Source: an uncultured Muribaculaceae bacterium (GTDB lineage Bacteria; Bacteroidota; Bacteroidia; Bacteroidales; Muribaculaceae). From it: a DNA stretch of 64,000 nt. Shown here piece after piece: positions 15,017-22,868 of this stretch. The notes under the pieces were generated by a model. It searched no databases, was not told where the DNA came from, and was given only the letters and a program-made list of their open reading frames with translations. Position numbers and translations under genes: made by a program. The stretch covers positions 24,411 through 88,410 of the forward strand of contig CANQWS010000007.1 in NCBI GenBank assembly GCA_947627615.1. The letters run 5' to 3'. Each line of letters starts with the position of its first letter. The stretch's first letter is position 1.

Positions 15017-16537
15017 ATGTATACTGGGGGTTTACAGTCATTAGGTTTAATGTTAGCGAATTTCCTCGGCATTCCGCCGGGGGTTTCGCTTCGTAGGACA
15101 TACGGGAATCGCGGCACTTCCGCTAATGGGAACGGCTTGTCGGAGATTCTTGCCAATCATGATTTCATTAATTCGATTGTGGACATCACGTCGGATGACG
15201 TGTGCGTAGGTAATTCTCCTGTGTACGTTTCGGGTCTGTCGTCTATTTCGAGTCCTATTCTTAAGCAGCGTACGGAGGATATTTGTGCTGCTTTAAATAA
15301 GATTGTCCGCTGGGCTGCTGTTGACTTACTGAAGCATGGGTTGTCAATGTATGTTTTTCATTCTTACGAGGATCGCGTTGCGGGGCGGGTCAAGGCTTCG
15401 CTTGTTCCCTTCGTTGAGGATGTTAAGATTTACATGAAGCGTGACGGTTCTATCGTTTTCTATGATACGAAGGATCGCGTTGTTGAGAATGTTCTTGTGT
15501 TCTTGAACTACTCTAAGGAGTCTCTGGTTAAGATTGAGTCCGGGTCTCATGACAACTCGATGTCGGACGCCGAGTGGGATGAGATGCTCTATGAGGTTAC
15601 GCCGGAGCCTATCCAGCTTAAGAACGTTTCGTCGGTTGCTCAGGACTTGTATGGTCTTGAGCGTTCTATGTATAGCTATCGCAATAAGTTGGCGCGTATC
15701 GTGCGGTTTATAACGGTTGATGTCGGTAACTCGCAGGGGGAGCGCACTCAGGAGATTATAGACGATATATCTCAGACTATCAATGCTGATTCTCAGTCGT
15801 TACAGCCCACGATGACGCCCAACACGGATTTTGCGGATGGCATTTCTATACATCCTCACCGTAAAGGTATCGGCAAGCCGGAGCTTGTTGAGAACGTTCC
15901 GGATTTCGATATTTCGAAGATGGCGGACTTGGATTATACGCTCGGTCGTCTTTTTCTGGCTACCCGCTTTCCTAAGACGTATGCCGACTTTAACACGAAT
16001 TTGAATGAGACTACTGTTTCGTTGATTCGTGGTGATATTCGGTATGCTCGTATGGTTGCTCATTGCCGCTTCAATATTGAGGATACGATTAACAACTGGT
16101 TCCGGTCTTCGTCTAAGGAGCTTGACTCGTCGGATGTTTACTTCCGGTTGGTTAAGTTGCCTACGTCGGAGGATACGGATGTTGTCGATACACTTACGTC
16201 CTTTGCGGAGTTTTCCAATAATTTCATTGAGACTTTGGATAACGCAGAGACGCGTGAGGCGGCTCTCAATTACCTTCAGTCTATGGAGTCCTTGTTGGAT
16301 GATACTTCCAACTTGAGTTCGGTTCAGAATTGGTTCGAGCTTATGCGTTCGTACATCAACGATAAGTTCGATGCTTTGGACCGTGACGAGGAGAATGCTG
16401 CCGCGCAGGAGGCTGCCGCCCTTGAGGGTCTTGGTACTTCGCTTCCGGCGGACGAGGGTGCTGCCGAGGATGCGGTTGCTGCCGATATGGCTGCTGCCGC
16501 GGAGGAGTTCGAGGCACCGCCTGCAGTTCCGGAGTAG
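15017..16537 (+). CDS. Portal protein (T4 gp20-like)
   Basis: 506 residues. Features expected for a portal: a mixed N-terminal wing, a central region with LYGLERSMYSYRNKLARIVRF (helical stem/clip), then the conserved DLDYTLGRLFLATRFPKTYAD, which resembles the crown-side segment of T4-type portals, and a strongly acidic Ala/Glu-rich tail after about 470. Twelve copies form the vertex through which DNA is pumped by the terminase. Position directly after terL supports this. A terminator follows, so it ends the terL-portal block. Confidence 0.85.
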   Translation: MYTGGLQSLGLMLANFLGIPPGVSLRRTYGNRGTSANGNGLSEILANHDFINSIVDITSDDVCVGNSPVYVSGLSSISSPILKQRTEDICAALNKIVRWAAVDLLKHGLSMYVFHSYEDRVAGRVKASLVPFVEDVKIYMKRDGSIVFYDTKDRVVENVLVFLNYSKESLVKIESGSHDNSMSDAEWDEMLYEVTPEPIQLKNVSSVAQDLYGLERSMYSYRNKLARIVRFITVDVGNSQGERTQEIIDDISQTINADSQSLQPTMTPNTDFADGISIHPHRKGIGKPELVENVPDFDISKMADLDYTLGRLFLATRFPKTYADFNTNLNETTVSLIRGDIRYARMVAHCRFNIEDTINNWFRSSSKELDSSDVYFRLVKLPTSEDTDVVDTLTSFAEFSNNFIETLDNAETREAALNYLQSMESLLDDTSNLSSVQNWFELMRSYINDKFDALDRDEENAAAQEAAALEGLGTSLPADEGAAEDAVAADMAAAAEEFEAPPAVPE

Positions 16538-16562
16538 GCTTAGAGTGTGAAGGTATAGGTTG

Positions 16563-16601
16563 GACGGAGGGTTATGCTATGATGCTGTTCTCCGTCTTTT
16601 T
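16563..16601 (+). terminator. Rho-independent terminator after the portal gene
   Basis: Stem GACGGAG/CTCCGTC (7 bp, perfect) with a 20-base loop, then TTTTT. It isolates the late head block from the following host-promoter module. Confidence 0.85.
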
Positions 16602-16612
16602 AGTTCTAGGAC

Positions 16613-16643
16613 TTGCATAATAAAATTAATATTTCTATATTTG
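16613..16643 (+). promoter_or_regulatory. Host-type promoter of the toxin-antitoxin module
   Basis: TTG 16613-16615, TATATTTG 16636-16643, 20-base spacing. It drives a self-contained module between portal and protease genes, so that module can be expressed without phage factors. Confidence 0.85.
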
Positions 16644-16662
16644 TGTCATAAATAGGTGTTTT

Positions 16663-16893
16663 ATGAGTGATTTCATTAAGGCTGTTTGTGCCGCGGAGGA
16701 TGATCGTCCTCTTTTGGAACGGGTCAATGATGCAGACTTTGACGAAGCTGCGTGGCTTGCCGATATGTCTGCTGCATTAGCTGATGAGGGTTTTTCTGAT
16801 CCCGATACAATGGCTCGCGACCTTTTAGAGAGCCGACGCCATCCGGAGCAGGTATGTTCTATGGAGGATATATTTGCCGAGTTTGGGTTATGA
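16663..16893 (+). CDS. Antitoxin-like protein A1
   Basis: 76 residues, acidic. Residues about 24-76 (DFDEAAWLADMSAALADEGFSDP ... HPEQVCSMEDIFAEF) are homologous to the protein encoded just after the toxin. A 20-residue N-terminal extension (MSDFIKAVCAAEDDRP...) is absent from that paralogue. Its stop overlaps the toxin start as ATGA, the usual antitoxin-first arrangement. It is expected to bind and neutralise the RelE/YoeB-like toxin and perhaps repress the promoter, though no clear DNA-binding motif is visible. Confidence 0.65.
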   Translation: MSDFIKAVCAAEDDRPLLERVNDADFDEAAWLADMSAALADEGFSDPDTMARDLLESRRHPEQVCSMEDIFAEFGL

Positions 16894-17177
16894 TATATCG
16901 GGTTGTGTTTAATCAGCGCAGTGCGAAGGATTTCAAGAAGTACTTACATCAGTGTGCTCCGAAGCAGCGTCGTCAGGCGCATGCTATTGTAGAGTCTTTA
17001 CGTGCCGATCCGCGCAGAGGTATTGGTCATAAGCATCCTCTTGAGGGTCGTCTGCGGGGTTATTGGGCTTGTAGGTTAGATGGGTCTACTCGTCTTTTAT
17101 ATACAATTAATGATGACGAGATTTTGGTTTATGTAGATCGTTTTTCTAGTGATCATTACCGCGATGTCCATAAATGA
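16890..17177 (+). CDS. RelE/YoeB-superfamily toxin
   Basis: 95 residues from ATG 16890. The layout is that of RelE/YoeB-type ribosome-dependent mRNA nucleases: FNQRSAKDFKKYLHQCAPKQ (first helices), then HPLEGRLRGYWACRLDGSTRLLYTINDDEILVYVDRFSSDHY, which parallels the YoeB core (PLxGxLxGYWSRRIxxxHRLVY...). Candidate catalytic residues are the Arg of STRLLY and the terminal His-Tyr. It sits between two paralogous antitoxin-like genes, overlapping both. Within a phage, such a module may act on host translation or stabilise the genome. Confidence 0.8.
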   Translation: MIYRVVFNQRSAKDFKKYLHQCAPKQRRQAHAIVESLRADPRRGIGHKHPLEGRLRGYWACRLDGSTRLLYTINDDEILVYVDRFSSDHYRDVHK

Positions 17178-17370
17178 TTTTAACTCTGCTGATTTTGATG
17201 AGTCTGCATGGTTAGCGCAGGCTACGGAGGATGCGCGTGCGGAGGGTTTTTCTGATCCTGAACGTGTCGCCCACAATTATCTTTATACTCTGCGTCATCC
17301 TTTTGAAGAGAGAGTGCTATTGGAGGATGTTTTAGCCGAGCTTCGTGCGACTCCATGGAAGGTGCATTAG
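17164..17370 (+). CDS. Antitoxin-like protein A2, paralogue of A1
   Basis: 68 residues from ATG 17164, inside the last 14 bases of the toxin gene. It aligns with A1: DFDESAWLAQATEDARAEGFSDPERVAHNYLYTLRHPFEERVLLEDVLAEL against DFDEAAWLADMSAALADEGFSDP. It lacks the N-terminal extension of A1. Two antitoxin-like proteins flanking one toxin is unusual. A2 might be a second neutraliser, a decoy antitoxin against a host toxin, or the antitoxin of a lost second toxin. Confidence 0.65.
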   Translation: MSINDFNSADFDESAWLAQATEDARAEGFSDPERVAHNYLYTLRHPFEERVLLEDVLAELRATPWKVH

Positions 17371-17405
17371 TAGAGTTTGGGTTATAGTGTTAGTTACTGG
17401 GTGTC

Positions 17406-18032
17406 ATGGCCAAGCAGAATAAACCAATAAGATTGACCAAGTCGAATACTCGCAAGTATTCGAGCAGTTCGCCTTCGCGTAGTAGTTCCGTGATGAAGAC
17501 GAAGCCGTCGTCCTTGAATTACAAGAAGTTTCTTTCGGAGCGCGATTTCTTGAAGGTCGCTAAGCGTGCAAACATGGTACAGGGTTGGTCCTTGTCCTCT
17601 ATTGATTTTGCGGGCAACGAGCTTCGCTTCTTGGTTAATTCTGTGACACGTCCCGGTATTAAGTATATGATTATTGTTCAGGTCAATCCCATTGATAAGA
17701 GTGTGATGATCGACAAGAAGGCTAAGCTGTACAAGATTCTGCAGGACGCTGGTTTAAAAGTCTACTGCGGATGTCCGGCGTTCAGTTACTGGTACAGCTA
17801 TAAGGCTTGGCGCTATGACTACGGTATTTTCCCTGAGCGTCGCTTCCCTCACATTCGTAATCCACATTTGCGTGGCTTTGTGTGTAAGCATTTGCATTAT
17901 GTAATGAGGCTCTGGCCCTTCCTTTCTCGCCAGATTGCAAAGCAGTTTCGGGATTACTGGACTAAGGAGCAGTTGGAGCAGATAGATGATGCCATTGAAT
18001 ATGCTTTGAAGGGTATCAAGATTGACTTTTAG
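17406..18032 (+). CDS. SWIM-like zinc-finger protein in the head cluster
   Basis: 208 residues. The N-terminus is basic and Ser-rich. The centre holds a SWIM-like metal site: Cys-Gly-Cys-Pro (VYCGCPAFSYWYSYKAW) and, about 45 residues on, Cys-Lys-His (RGFVCKHLHYVM). SWIM-type CxCx(n)CxH sites bind zinc and usually contact DNA or protein. The C-terminus is helical. It lies between the toxin module and capsid decoration genes, so a head or packaging role is plausible; no promoter was found between it and the preceding module, so it may be read from the module promoter or an unseen one. Confidence 0.65.
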   Translation: MAKQNKPIRLTKSNTRKYSSSSPSRSSSVMKTKPSSLNYKKFLSERDFLKVAKRANMVQGWSLSSIDFAGNELRFLVNSVTRPGIKYMIIVQVNPIDKSVMIDKKAKLYKILQDAGLKVYCGCPAFSYWYSYKAWRYDYGIFPERRFPHIRNPHLRGFVCKHLHYVMRLWPFLSRQIAKQFRDYWTKEQLEQIDDAIEYALKGIKIDF

Positions 18033-18051
18033 TTCCGCTTAGTTTCATATA

Positions 18052-18120
18052 AGGAGGGTTGGTCCTCCGTTTTGCCTCGGGTGTTGCATGACGTCGGTCC
18101 TGCAATGTCCGAGGTTTTTT
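18052..18120 (+). terminator. Two consecutive terminator hairpins
   Basis: A small hairpin GGAGG-GTTGGT-CCTCC (18053-18068) is followed by a larger one, CCTCGG ... CCGAGG (18075-18114), with an inner TTGCA/TGCAA pair and a T6 tail. They close the SWIM-protein transcript just before the next late promoter. Confidence 0.75.
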
Positions 18121-18126
18121 ATTGTG

Positions 18127-18139
18127 CAATTATATATCC
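18127..18139 (+). promoter_or_regulatory. Late promoter element (copy 3)
   Basis: CAATTATATATCC followed by TTAAAAT, 23 bases before ATG 18163 of the long decoration protein. It directly follows a terminator. Confidence 0.85.
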
Positions 18140-18162
18140 TTAAAATTAAAGTTTTAGGATAT

Positions 18163-19977
18163 ATGGCAAAGTTGATTCCTATGGTTCGTGAGTTCAACAC
18201 GTCTCCGGTTGCGGAGCTTGACGTACTGTCTCACAACATTTCTGTTATAGCTTCGGAGCTTGGTGTTGAGTATGCTACTCCGGTCTCGACTGTTTCGTTC
18301 GTTCGTGCTATTGGCGACGGCAACGAGTTCACGGTTACGGTTGATGCTGTTTCTGCGGAGTCGAAAGCTGGAGTTGCTACCATCCTTGTTGATCGTGATT
18401 CGGATGTAGAGTATACTATTTCGGCGGATGGTTTCGAGGATATCACGGGCACTTTGTATGTTTCGGATGTCAATGCTCAGGTTCTGCTTCCTCGGTTTGT
18501 TGATGCGGGTCTTGATGGCAAGTTTTTTGTTACGGTGTCGGCTACTCCGTCGGATGCTACGGTTAAGATCAACGGTCAGCCTGCTTCGCGGTTGGAGGTT
18601 GCTGCCGGGTCTAATGTTTCGTGGTCTGTTTCTAAGGACGGTTACATTCCTCAGTCGGGCAACATTCAGTCTATTTCCAAGGATGAGACTGTTACTGTTA
18701 CGCTGGAGGCCGATGCTATCGAGTCGTATAGTGACGTTGCCGTTGTCCTGAGTTACGCGGGCACTCCGGTTGCTGCTTCCGGCGGTACGGTTACTCCTAC
18801 TGTTTCTTATTCTCAGATTGCTTCTTATAAGTCTGGTAAGACGGAGACCATTACTTCGGGTGGTTCTGTTTCCTTCTCCGGTGATACTGTAGATACTACA
18901 TCGGGGTCTGTTGACGTTCCGAGTGCTGGTACTACTGTTTCGGGTGTCACCTTGATTACCACGGCTACCTGCACTGTCTCGCTGAATGACAAGAGTGGTT
19001 CTGCTTCTGCCGAGATTAACCGTGCTGCTAATACTGTAGAGTATAGTGCACCTGTTGTTTCTGGTGGCACCTACGCTGAGATTCCTGCGGGCGGTGGCAG
19101 TTCGACGCCGTCGGGTCTTTCTTACACTCAGACTGCTACTTACAGTTCTGGTTCGTCTGAGGCCATTACCACGGGCGGTGATGTTACCTACAGTATGCCT
19201 ACTGTTGAGGGTCTGACTTTGGCTAGTGCTTCGACGGGTGAGGTTTCGGGTACTGATCGTGGTTCTGTTGCAGGTGACGCTATCTCTGGTACTGTTACAG
19301 CTACGGTTAGCTTGAATTCCAAGTCTGGCACGCTGGAGATGCCTGTTTCGCAGGCCGCCAATGAGGCAACCTACGGTGATGTTTCGGTTGTTGTAGGTGC
19401 TATCGCCGACATTCCTGCTTCGGGTGGCGAGGCCGTTGTTGGTGATGTTACTTGCACGCAGGCTGTGTCTTACACGTCTGGTGCGTCTTCTGAGAATTCG
19501 ATTGAGGATTATACTGTTTCTAGTCCTCTGCCTTCCGCTTTGGATTTGTCTACGACGGTTAAGGAGCGCACGAAGGTTGGTACTGTTACTGTTACGGCTA
19601 CGGGTCAGGGTGATAAGTCCGGTACGGGTTCTGCTGATGTCTATCAGGCGGCTAATGTTGCCACGTATGGTGACGCTACGGTTTCTTTGACTTATCCTGA
19701 CATTCCTGCTGAGGGTGGTAGTGTTAATCCTAACGCTTTGACGGGTACTCAGTCTGTATCTTATACTTCGGGTGCTTCGGAGTCGGATGTTTTCGAGGTG
19801 GAGGGTTCTCCGGTGTATAGCGGCACGAGTGTCGATCCGAGCACGGGTACTGTTACAGCAGAGGCTACGGAGTCTACTTCTCGTACTCTCATTACTACGG
19901 CTTCGGTTTCTGTTCAGAGCCACGGCAAGACGGCTACGGCTTCTGCTGAGGTTTATCAGGCCGCTAAGACGGAGTAG
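18163..19977 (+). CDS. Long capsid decoration/head-fibre candidate: anchor, PEGA and four Ig-like repeats
   Basis: 604 residues from ATG 18163. Residues 1-50 form an N-terminal anchor-like segment shared with the next gene. About 115-185 is a PEGA-type domain (VSATPSDATVKINGQPASR ... KDGYIPQSG). Four tandem beta-sandwich repeats of about 95-100 residues follow, each starting near YSDVAVVLSYAG / YGDVSVVVGAI and closing near the pattern (D/S)KSG...A(E/D)(V/I)xxAA. Ser/Thr/Gly-rich surface composition is typical of displayed fibres. Lying between packaging and protease-capsid genes under a late promoter, it is probably bound to the capsid surface and may bind host or mucus glycans (inference). 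Confidence 0.7.
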   Translation: MAKLIPMVREFNTSPVAELDVLSHNISVIASELGVEYATPVSTVSFVRAIGDGNEFTVTVDAVSAESKAGVATILVDRDSDVEYTISADGFEDITGTLYVSDVNAQVLLPRFVDAGLDGKFFVTVSATPSDATVKINGQPASRLEVAAGSNVSWSVSKDGYIPQSGNIQSISKDETVTVTLEADAIESYSDVAVVLSYAGTPVAASGGTVTPTVSYSQIASYKSGKTETITSGGSVSFSGDTVDTTSGSVDVPSAGTTVSGVTLITTATCTVSLNDKSGSASAEINRAANTVEYSAPVVSGGTYAEIPAGGGSSTPSGLSYTQTATYSSGSSEAITTGGDVTYSMPTVEGLTLASASTGEVSGTDRGSVAGDAISGTVTATVSLNSKSGTLEMPVSQAANEATYGDVSVVVGAIADIPASGGEAVVGDVTCTQAVSYTSGASSENSIEDYTVSSPLPSALDLSTTVKERTKVGTVTVTATGQGDKSGTGSADVYQAANVATYGDATVSLTYPDIPAEGGSVNPNALTGTQSVSYTSGASESDVFEVEGSPVYSGTSVDPSTGTVTAEATESTSRTLITTASVSVQSHGKTATASAEVYQAAKTE

Positions 19978-20018
19978 TTCTTTTGATTTAAAACTTACTT
20001 TTCTAAATTTTTGTACAT

Positions 20019-20384
20019 ATGGCAGATGCTAAATTACTGAGGATGGATCGTGCACGGTTCACCTCTCCGGTTGCACAGTTGGACGCTGTTAAGTTCAACA
20101 TTCAGGTTCTGGCTGCAAAGGCAGGTCTGGAGTTCGAAGACCCCATGACGGCTGTTTCGTTCAAGGGTTCGGTTGGTGCTTACACTCCGGCTTACACTAT
20201 CACTATCGACCACACTACTTACACGCCGGATGCTAACGGTGTTGCGGTTGCTGTGCTGCCGTCGGGTGAGTCTGTTTCGTTCACGGCTAAGGCTGATGGT
20301 TATGTAGACATTACGGGTTCGATTACCCCCGAAGGTATCAACCAGATTGTTTACCTGACTTGGGCTGCTGCTCCTAAAGCGTAA
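20019..20384 (+). CDS. Short capsid decoration candidate sharing the anchor of the previous gene
   Basis: 121 residues. The N-terminus (FTSPVAQLDAVKFNIQVLAAKAGLEF) aligns with that of the long protein (FNTSPVAELDVLSHNISVIASELGVEY), and both then have VSFxxxxG. A single small beta domain follows (ITIDHTTYTPDANGVAVAVLP ... KADGYVDITGSI), PEGA-like in its ADGYVDITG segment. Codon choice is of the strongly expressed type. It looks like a short, abundant counterpart that occupies the same capsid site as the repeat-bearing protein. Confidence 0.7.
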   Translation: MADAKLLRMDRARFTSPVAQLDAVKFNIQVLAAKAGLEFEDPMTAVSFKGSVGAYTPAYTITIDHTTYTPDANGVAVAVLPSGESVSFTAKADGYVDITGSITPEGINQIVYLTWAAAPKA

Positions 20385-20395
20385 CGGGCACTAAG

Positions 20396-20408
20396 CAATT
20401 ATATATCC
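20396..20408 (+). promoter_or_regulatory. Late promoter element (copy 4)
   Basis: CAATTATATATCC followed by CACAAAT, only 13 bases before ATG 20422. That closeness means the transcript leader of the protease gene must be very short if the TATATA block is a -10 element. Confidence 0.85.
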
Positions 20409-20421
20409 CACAAATTCGGAG

Positions 20422-21129
20422 ATGATGTTTAACAAGGTCTTTGCGACATACAAGAGTCAGTTTAAGGTTGTAGACTCTACGGAGGCGGCGGATGGTACTC
20501 GGATTCCTATTATTCGTGGTGCTGCGTCGCATACGGATGTTCAGAGCCAGAAGGGCTACCGTTATCGCTCTGGTTTCTGGGATAAGGTGATTAATGATCC
20601 TGCACTTCAGCAGCGCATTGAGGAGCGGGATATGCTTGGCATGATCGAGCATCCTACGGATGACTCGGATTACATGCGGACGCCTTTGGATAAGGCATCG
20701 CATGTTGTGATGCGTGCATGGGTTGATGAGTCTTCGCATGACCCGTGGATTGATTGTGGGTTGCTTAACAATCCGGATGGCAACGCTATTAAGGCTTTGG
20801 TTGATGTAGGTTTTCGTCCGGGTTGCAGCACTCGCGGTCTTGGTGACTATTTGATGGACTCGATTTCTGAGTATTTGGACCCTGATACTTTCACGGTTAT
20901 TACTTGGGACTTGGTCAAGTCGCCTAACTTTGGAGATATTAGGTTGGAACGCGTATCGGATTCCTTGCTGGCTTCGCCGATTTTCAAGGAGGCTGTGCAG
21001 ATGTATCAGTTACGAGACTCTGTAGACGATGCTTATAATCCCGACCGTTTGTTATTGGAGACGCGCCGCGCCATTTCCGCGCTTCAGGATTTATGTTCTG
21101 CTCTCGAGCGCAGTTGTCAGCGGTCTTAG
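20422..21129 (+). CDS. Prohead maturation protease (T4 gp21-like, peptidase S77)
   Basis: 235 residues. The expected catalytic signatures are present: His in LGMIEHPTDD and Ser in GCSTRGLGD, with an acidic WDLVKSPNFGD segment after them; order and spacing fit gp21-type serine proteases related to herpesvirus assemblin. The enzyme cleaves scaffold and capsid protein N-termini during head maturation. Its own sequence carries four [VIL]-x-D-S motifs (VVDS near the N-terminus, LMDS, VSDS, LRDS), possible self-processing sites. It lies directly upstream of the major capsid gene, as in T4. Confidence 0.88.
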   Translation: MMFNKVFATYKSQFKVVDSTEAADGTRIPIIRGAASHTDVQSQKGYRYRSGFWDKVINDPALQQRIEERDMLGMIEHPTDDSDYMRTPLDKASHVVMRAWVDESSHDPWIDCGLLNNPDGNAIKALVDVGFRPGCSTRGLGDYLMDSISEYLDPDTFTVITWDLVKSPNFGDIRLERVSDSLLASPIFKEAVQMYQLRDSVDDAYNPDRLLLETRRAISALQDLCSALERSCQRS

Positions 21130-21175
21130 TTTCCAGTAGGTTTTGATTATTTCATTTTAAGTTATTAAAAGTTTT

Positions 21176-22672
21176 ATGACTGATTATTTATCTTTGGACG
21201 CACGCCGCGTTACTGATAGTATCGCCGCTGCTCGTGCCGACAAGCGCACTGCAAAAGCCATGCTGAAGTCGGAGAAGCTTGGCAATCTGACTACGCTTAA
21301 GGAGCGTGGTATTCAGGCTGGTATTCTGAACAACTTCAGCCGTGCCATTCAGGATTCTATTGATGCTCCCGCTACTCGCGGTCAGCAGGTTAACATGATG
21401 TCGGACTTCGGACCTTACATTCCGGAGGTCTTCCCCATCGTTGCCGCTTGGTATCCCGACTTCCCGCTGAAGGACCTGATCTCGGTTCAGGACATGAATC
21501 AGGATTTGGCTTACCTGTTCTTCTCGAAGCTGGTTACTGGCACCAACAAGGCTCCCACGATTACGGGTCAGGTTGTTGAGACCGCTACGGGTATGCGTCA
21601 GATCAACGGCTACTATCCTACGGGTGAGATCATGGGTGAGACCATTCCGGAGGAGCAGCTTGAGTACGACGCCGCCACGAACGAGCTTGTAGCCATGACG
21701 GCTTACTACGCTCTGAACACCAGTGGTGATTATCTGGAGAAGTTCCTCATCAATGTTTACAAGGACAACGCTATCGTTGCTACCCTGATTGCTACGACCG
21801 TTCAGAACGGCAAGGTTATGCTGGTCAACAGTGCTAACCCCGGTGTTTCGAATGGTTCGTACATGGTCGTTGAGTCGGGTGCCATCATGCTGGCTTCTGC
21901 CGATATCAACAACCTTCAGGCTACGACGGGTGTTTGTCTGAACGTGAACTACGTTTGGAACCTCGACTACGCTATTCAGGAGAACATCCCGAAGGTTAAG
22001 GAGCAGGTTGAGCGTGTTGAGATGCGCGCTATTCCCCGTGCTATTGGCATGGAGTGGACTATCTTCGCCGAGGCTCTGAAGAAGTCGCAGTTCAGCACCG
22101 ACATTCGCGTTGAGAACACCAAGCGCGTCCTTGATCTTCTGTACCAGTATCAGGTTCGTTACATCCTTGATACCATGTGGACTTACGCTGCAGGTGCTCC
22201 CGGTACCATTACCCTCAACATGTCCAACAACTTCTCGCTGGACGTACAGGCTGCTGACCTCATGCGTCAGCTCAAGCAGTACGCTACGCAGATCGAGATC
22301 GCTACGGGCCGTATCGAGGGTAACCGTCTTGTCGTCGGCAAGAACCTGAAGTCGTTCCTTGAGTCGCTGCCCACCACGTGGTTTAAGCCTGTTGCTACAC
22401 CGAGCGGCTTCTCGTCACCTCGTGAGATCGGTACCTTTGGAACTTTCAAAGTGTATTACGATCCCTACCGCGCCGACAACGAGGCCTTCATGACCTACCG
22501 GGGGGATCAGTGGTTTGATGCTGCATTTTATTGCGGGATTTACTTACCTATCGTTCCGACGGATACTGTGGCACTTGGGGTTACGGTCCGTCAGTCTATG
22601 GTCAGCATGGAAGCGTATTTGTTCCATAAGAAGACGGCGGTGGTTCGCCTTACGGTTAACTACGGGGCCTAG
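21176..22672 (+). CDS. Major capsid protein (T4 gp23-like)
   Basis: 498 residues, the size expected for an HK97-fold gp23 homologue. The first about 65 residues are charged and helical (a propeptide-like region) and hold two [VIL]-x-D-S motifs, VTDS (13-16) and IQDS (about 61-64); the mature part would start near DAPATRGQQ, followed by MMSDFGPYIPEVFPIVAAW, the counterpart of the T4 segment after its gp21 cut. C-ending codons dominate until about base 22,440, then switch to less biased use for the last 60-70 codons. A strong terminator follows. Confidence 0.92.
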   Translation: MTDYLSLDARRVTDSIAAARADKRTAKAMLKSEKLGNLTTLKERGIQAGILNNFSRAIQDSIDAPATRGQQVNMMSDFGPYIPEVFPIVAAWYPDFPLKDLISVQDMNQDLAYLFFSKLVTGTNKAPTITGQVVETATGMRQINGYYPTGEIMGETIPEEQLEYDAATNELVAMTAYYALNTSGDYLEKFLINVYKDNAIVATLIATTVQNGKVMLVNSANPGVSNGSYMVVESGAIMLASADINNLQATTGVCLNVNYVWNLDYAIQENIPKVKEQVERVEMRAIPRAIGMEWTIFAEALKKSQFSTDIRVENTKRVLDLLYQYQVRYILDTMWTYAAGAPGTITLNMSNNFSLDVQAADLMRQLKQYATQIEIATGRIEGNRLVVGKNLKSFLESLPTTWFKPVATPSGFSSPREIGTFGTFKVYYDPYRADNEAFMTYRGDQWFDAAFYCGIYLPIVPTDTVALGVTVRQSMVSMEAYLFHKKTAVVRLTVNYGA

Positions 22673-22695
22673 TCATTTTGACGGTGTGTTTTTCG

Positions 22696-22725
22696 ATCCG
22701 GGTGGTTTTTCCGCCCGGATTTTTG
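22696..22725 (+). terminator. Strong terminator after the capsid gene
   Basis: Stem ATCCGGGTGG / CCGCCCGGAT (10 bp, one G-U) around a five-T loop and followed by TTTTTG. Its last bases are shared with the -33 box of the next promoter. Confidence 0.9.
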
Positions 22726-22753
22726 TTTTTGTCAATATTCTTACGTATATTTG
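22723..22753 (+). promoter_or_regulatory. Host-type promoter of the first GIY-YIG gene
   Basis: TTG 22723-22725 and TATATTTG 22746-22753, 20-base spacing. Terminator and promoter abut, so the endonuclease is uncoupled from capsid transcription. Confidence 0.85.
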
Positions 22754-22761
22754 CAGTGTTA

Positions 22762-22834
22762 GTATAGCTTCTCTCGACTTTATGCTATACGTTTATAGGT
22801 TTGGAATCCTCCGTTGGGGTCACGAAGTCGAGAG
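22762..22834 (+). ncRNA. Leader RNA able to form an H-type pseudoknot
   Basis: Stem 1 GTATAGC (22762-22768) pairs with GCTATAC (22784-22790). Its loop carries CTCTCGACTT (22771-22780), which pairs perfectly over 10 bp with AAGTCGAGAG (22825-22834). Both stems can coexist as a pseudoknot, or compete. The structure lies in the 115-base leader between a host-type promoter and the GIY-YIG start codon, so it may regulate that gene or be a relic of a self-splicing intron core. Confidence 0.5.
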
Positions 22835-22868
22835 CGTGGTTCTGGCGGGGGATTTTCCTTTTTGAGTT

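Noticed and set aside
16540..17400. CRISPR-like or phage immunity locus at the host-promoter insert
   Set aside because: No repeat-spacer pattern; the genes fit a toxin-antitoxin module.
18154..19923. 589-codon open frame on the minus strand
   Set aside because: It is the shadow of the Ser/Thr-rich repeat protein; its Arg/Asn/Ser-only composition is typical of an antisense frame.
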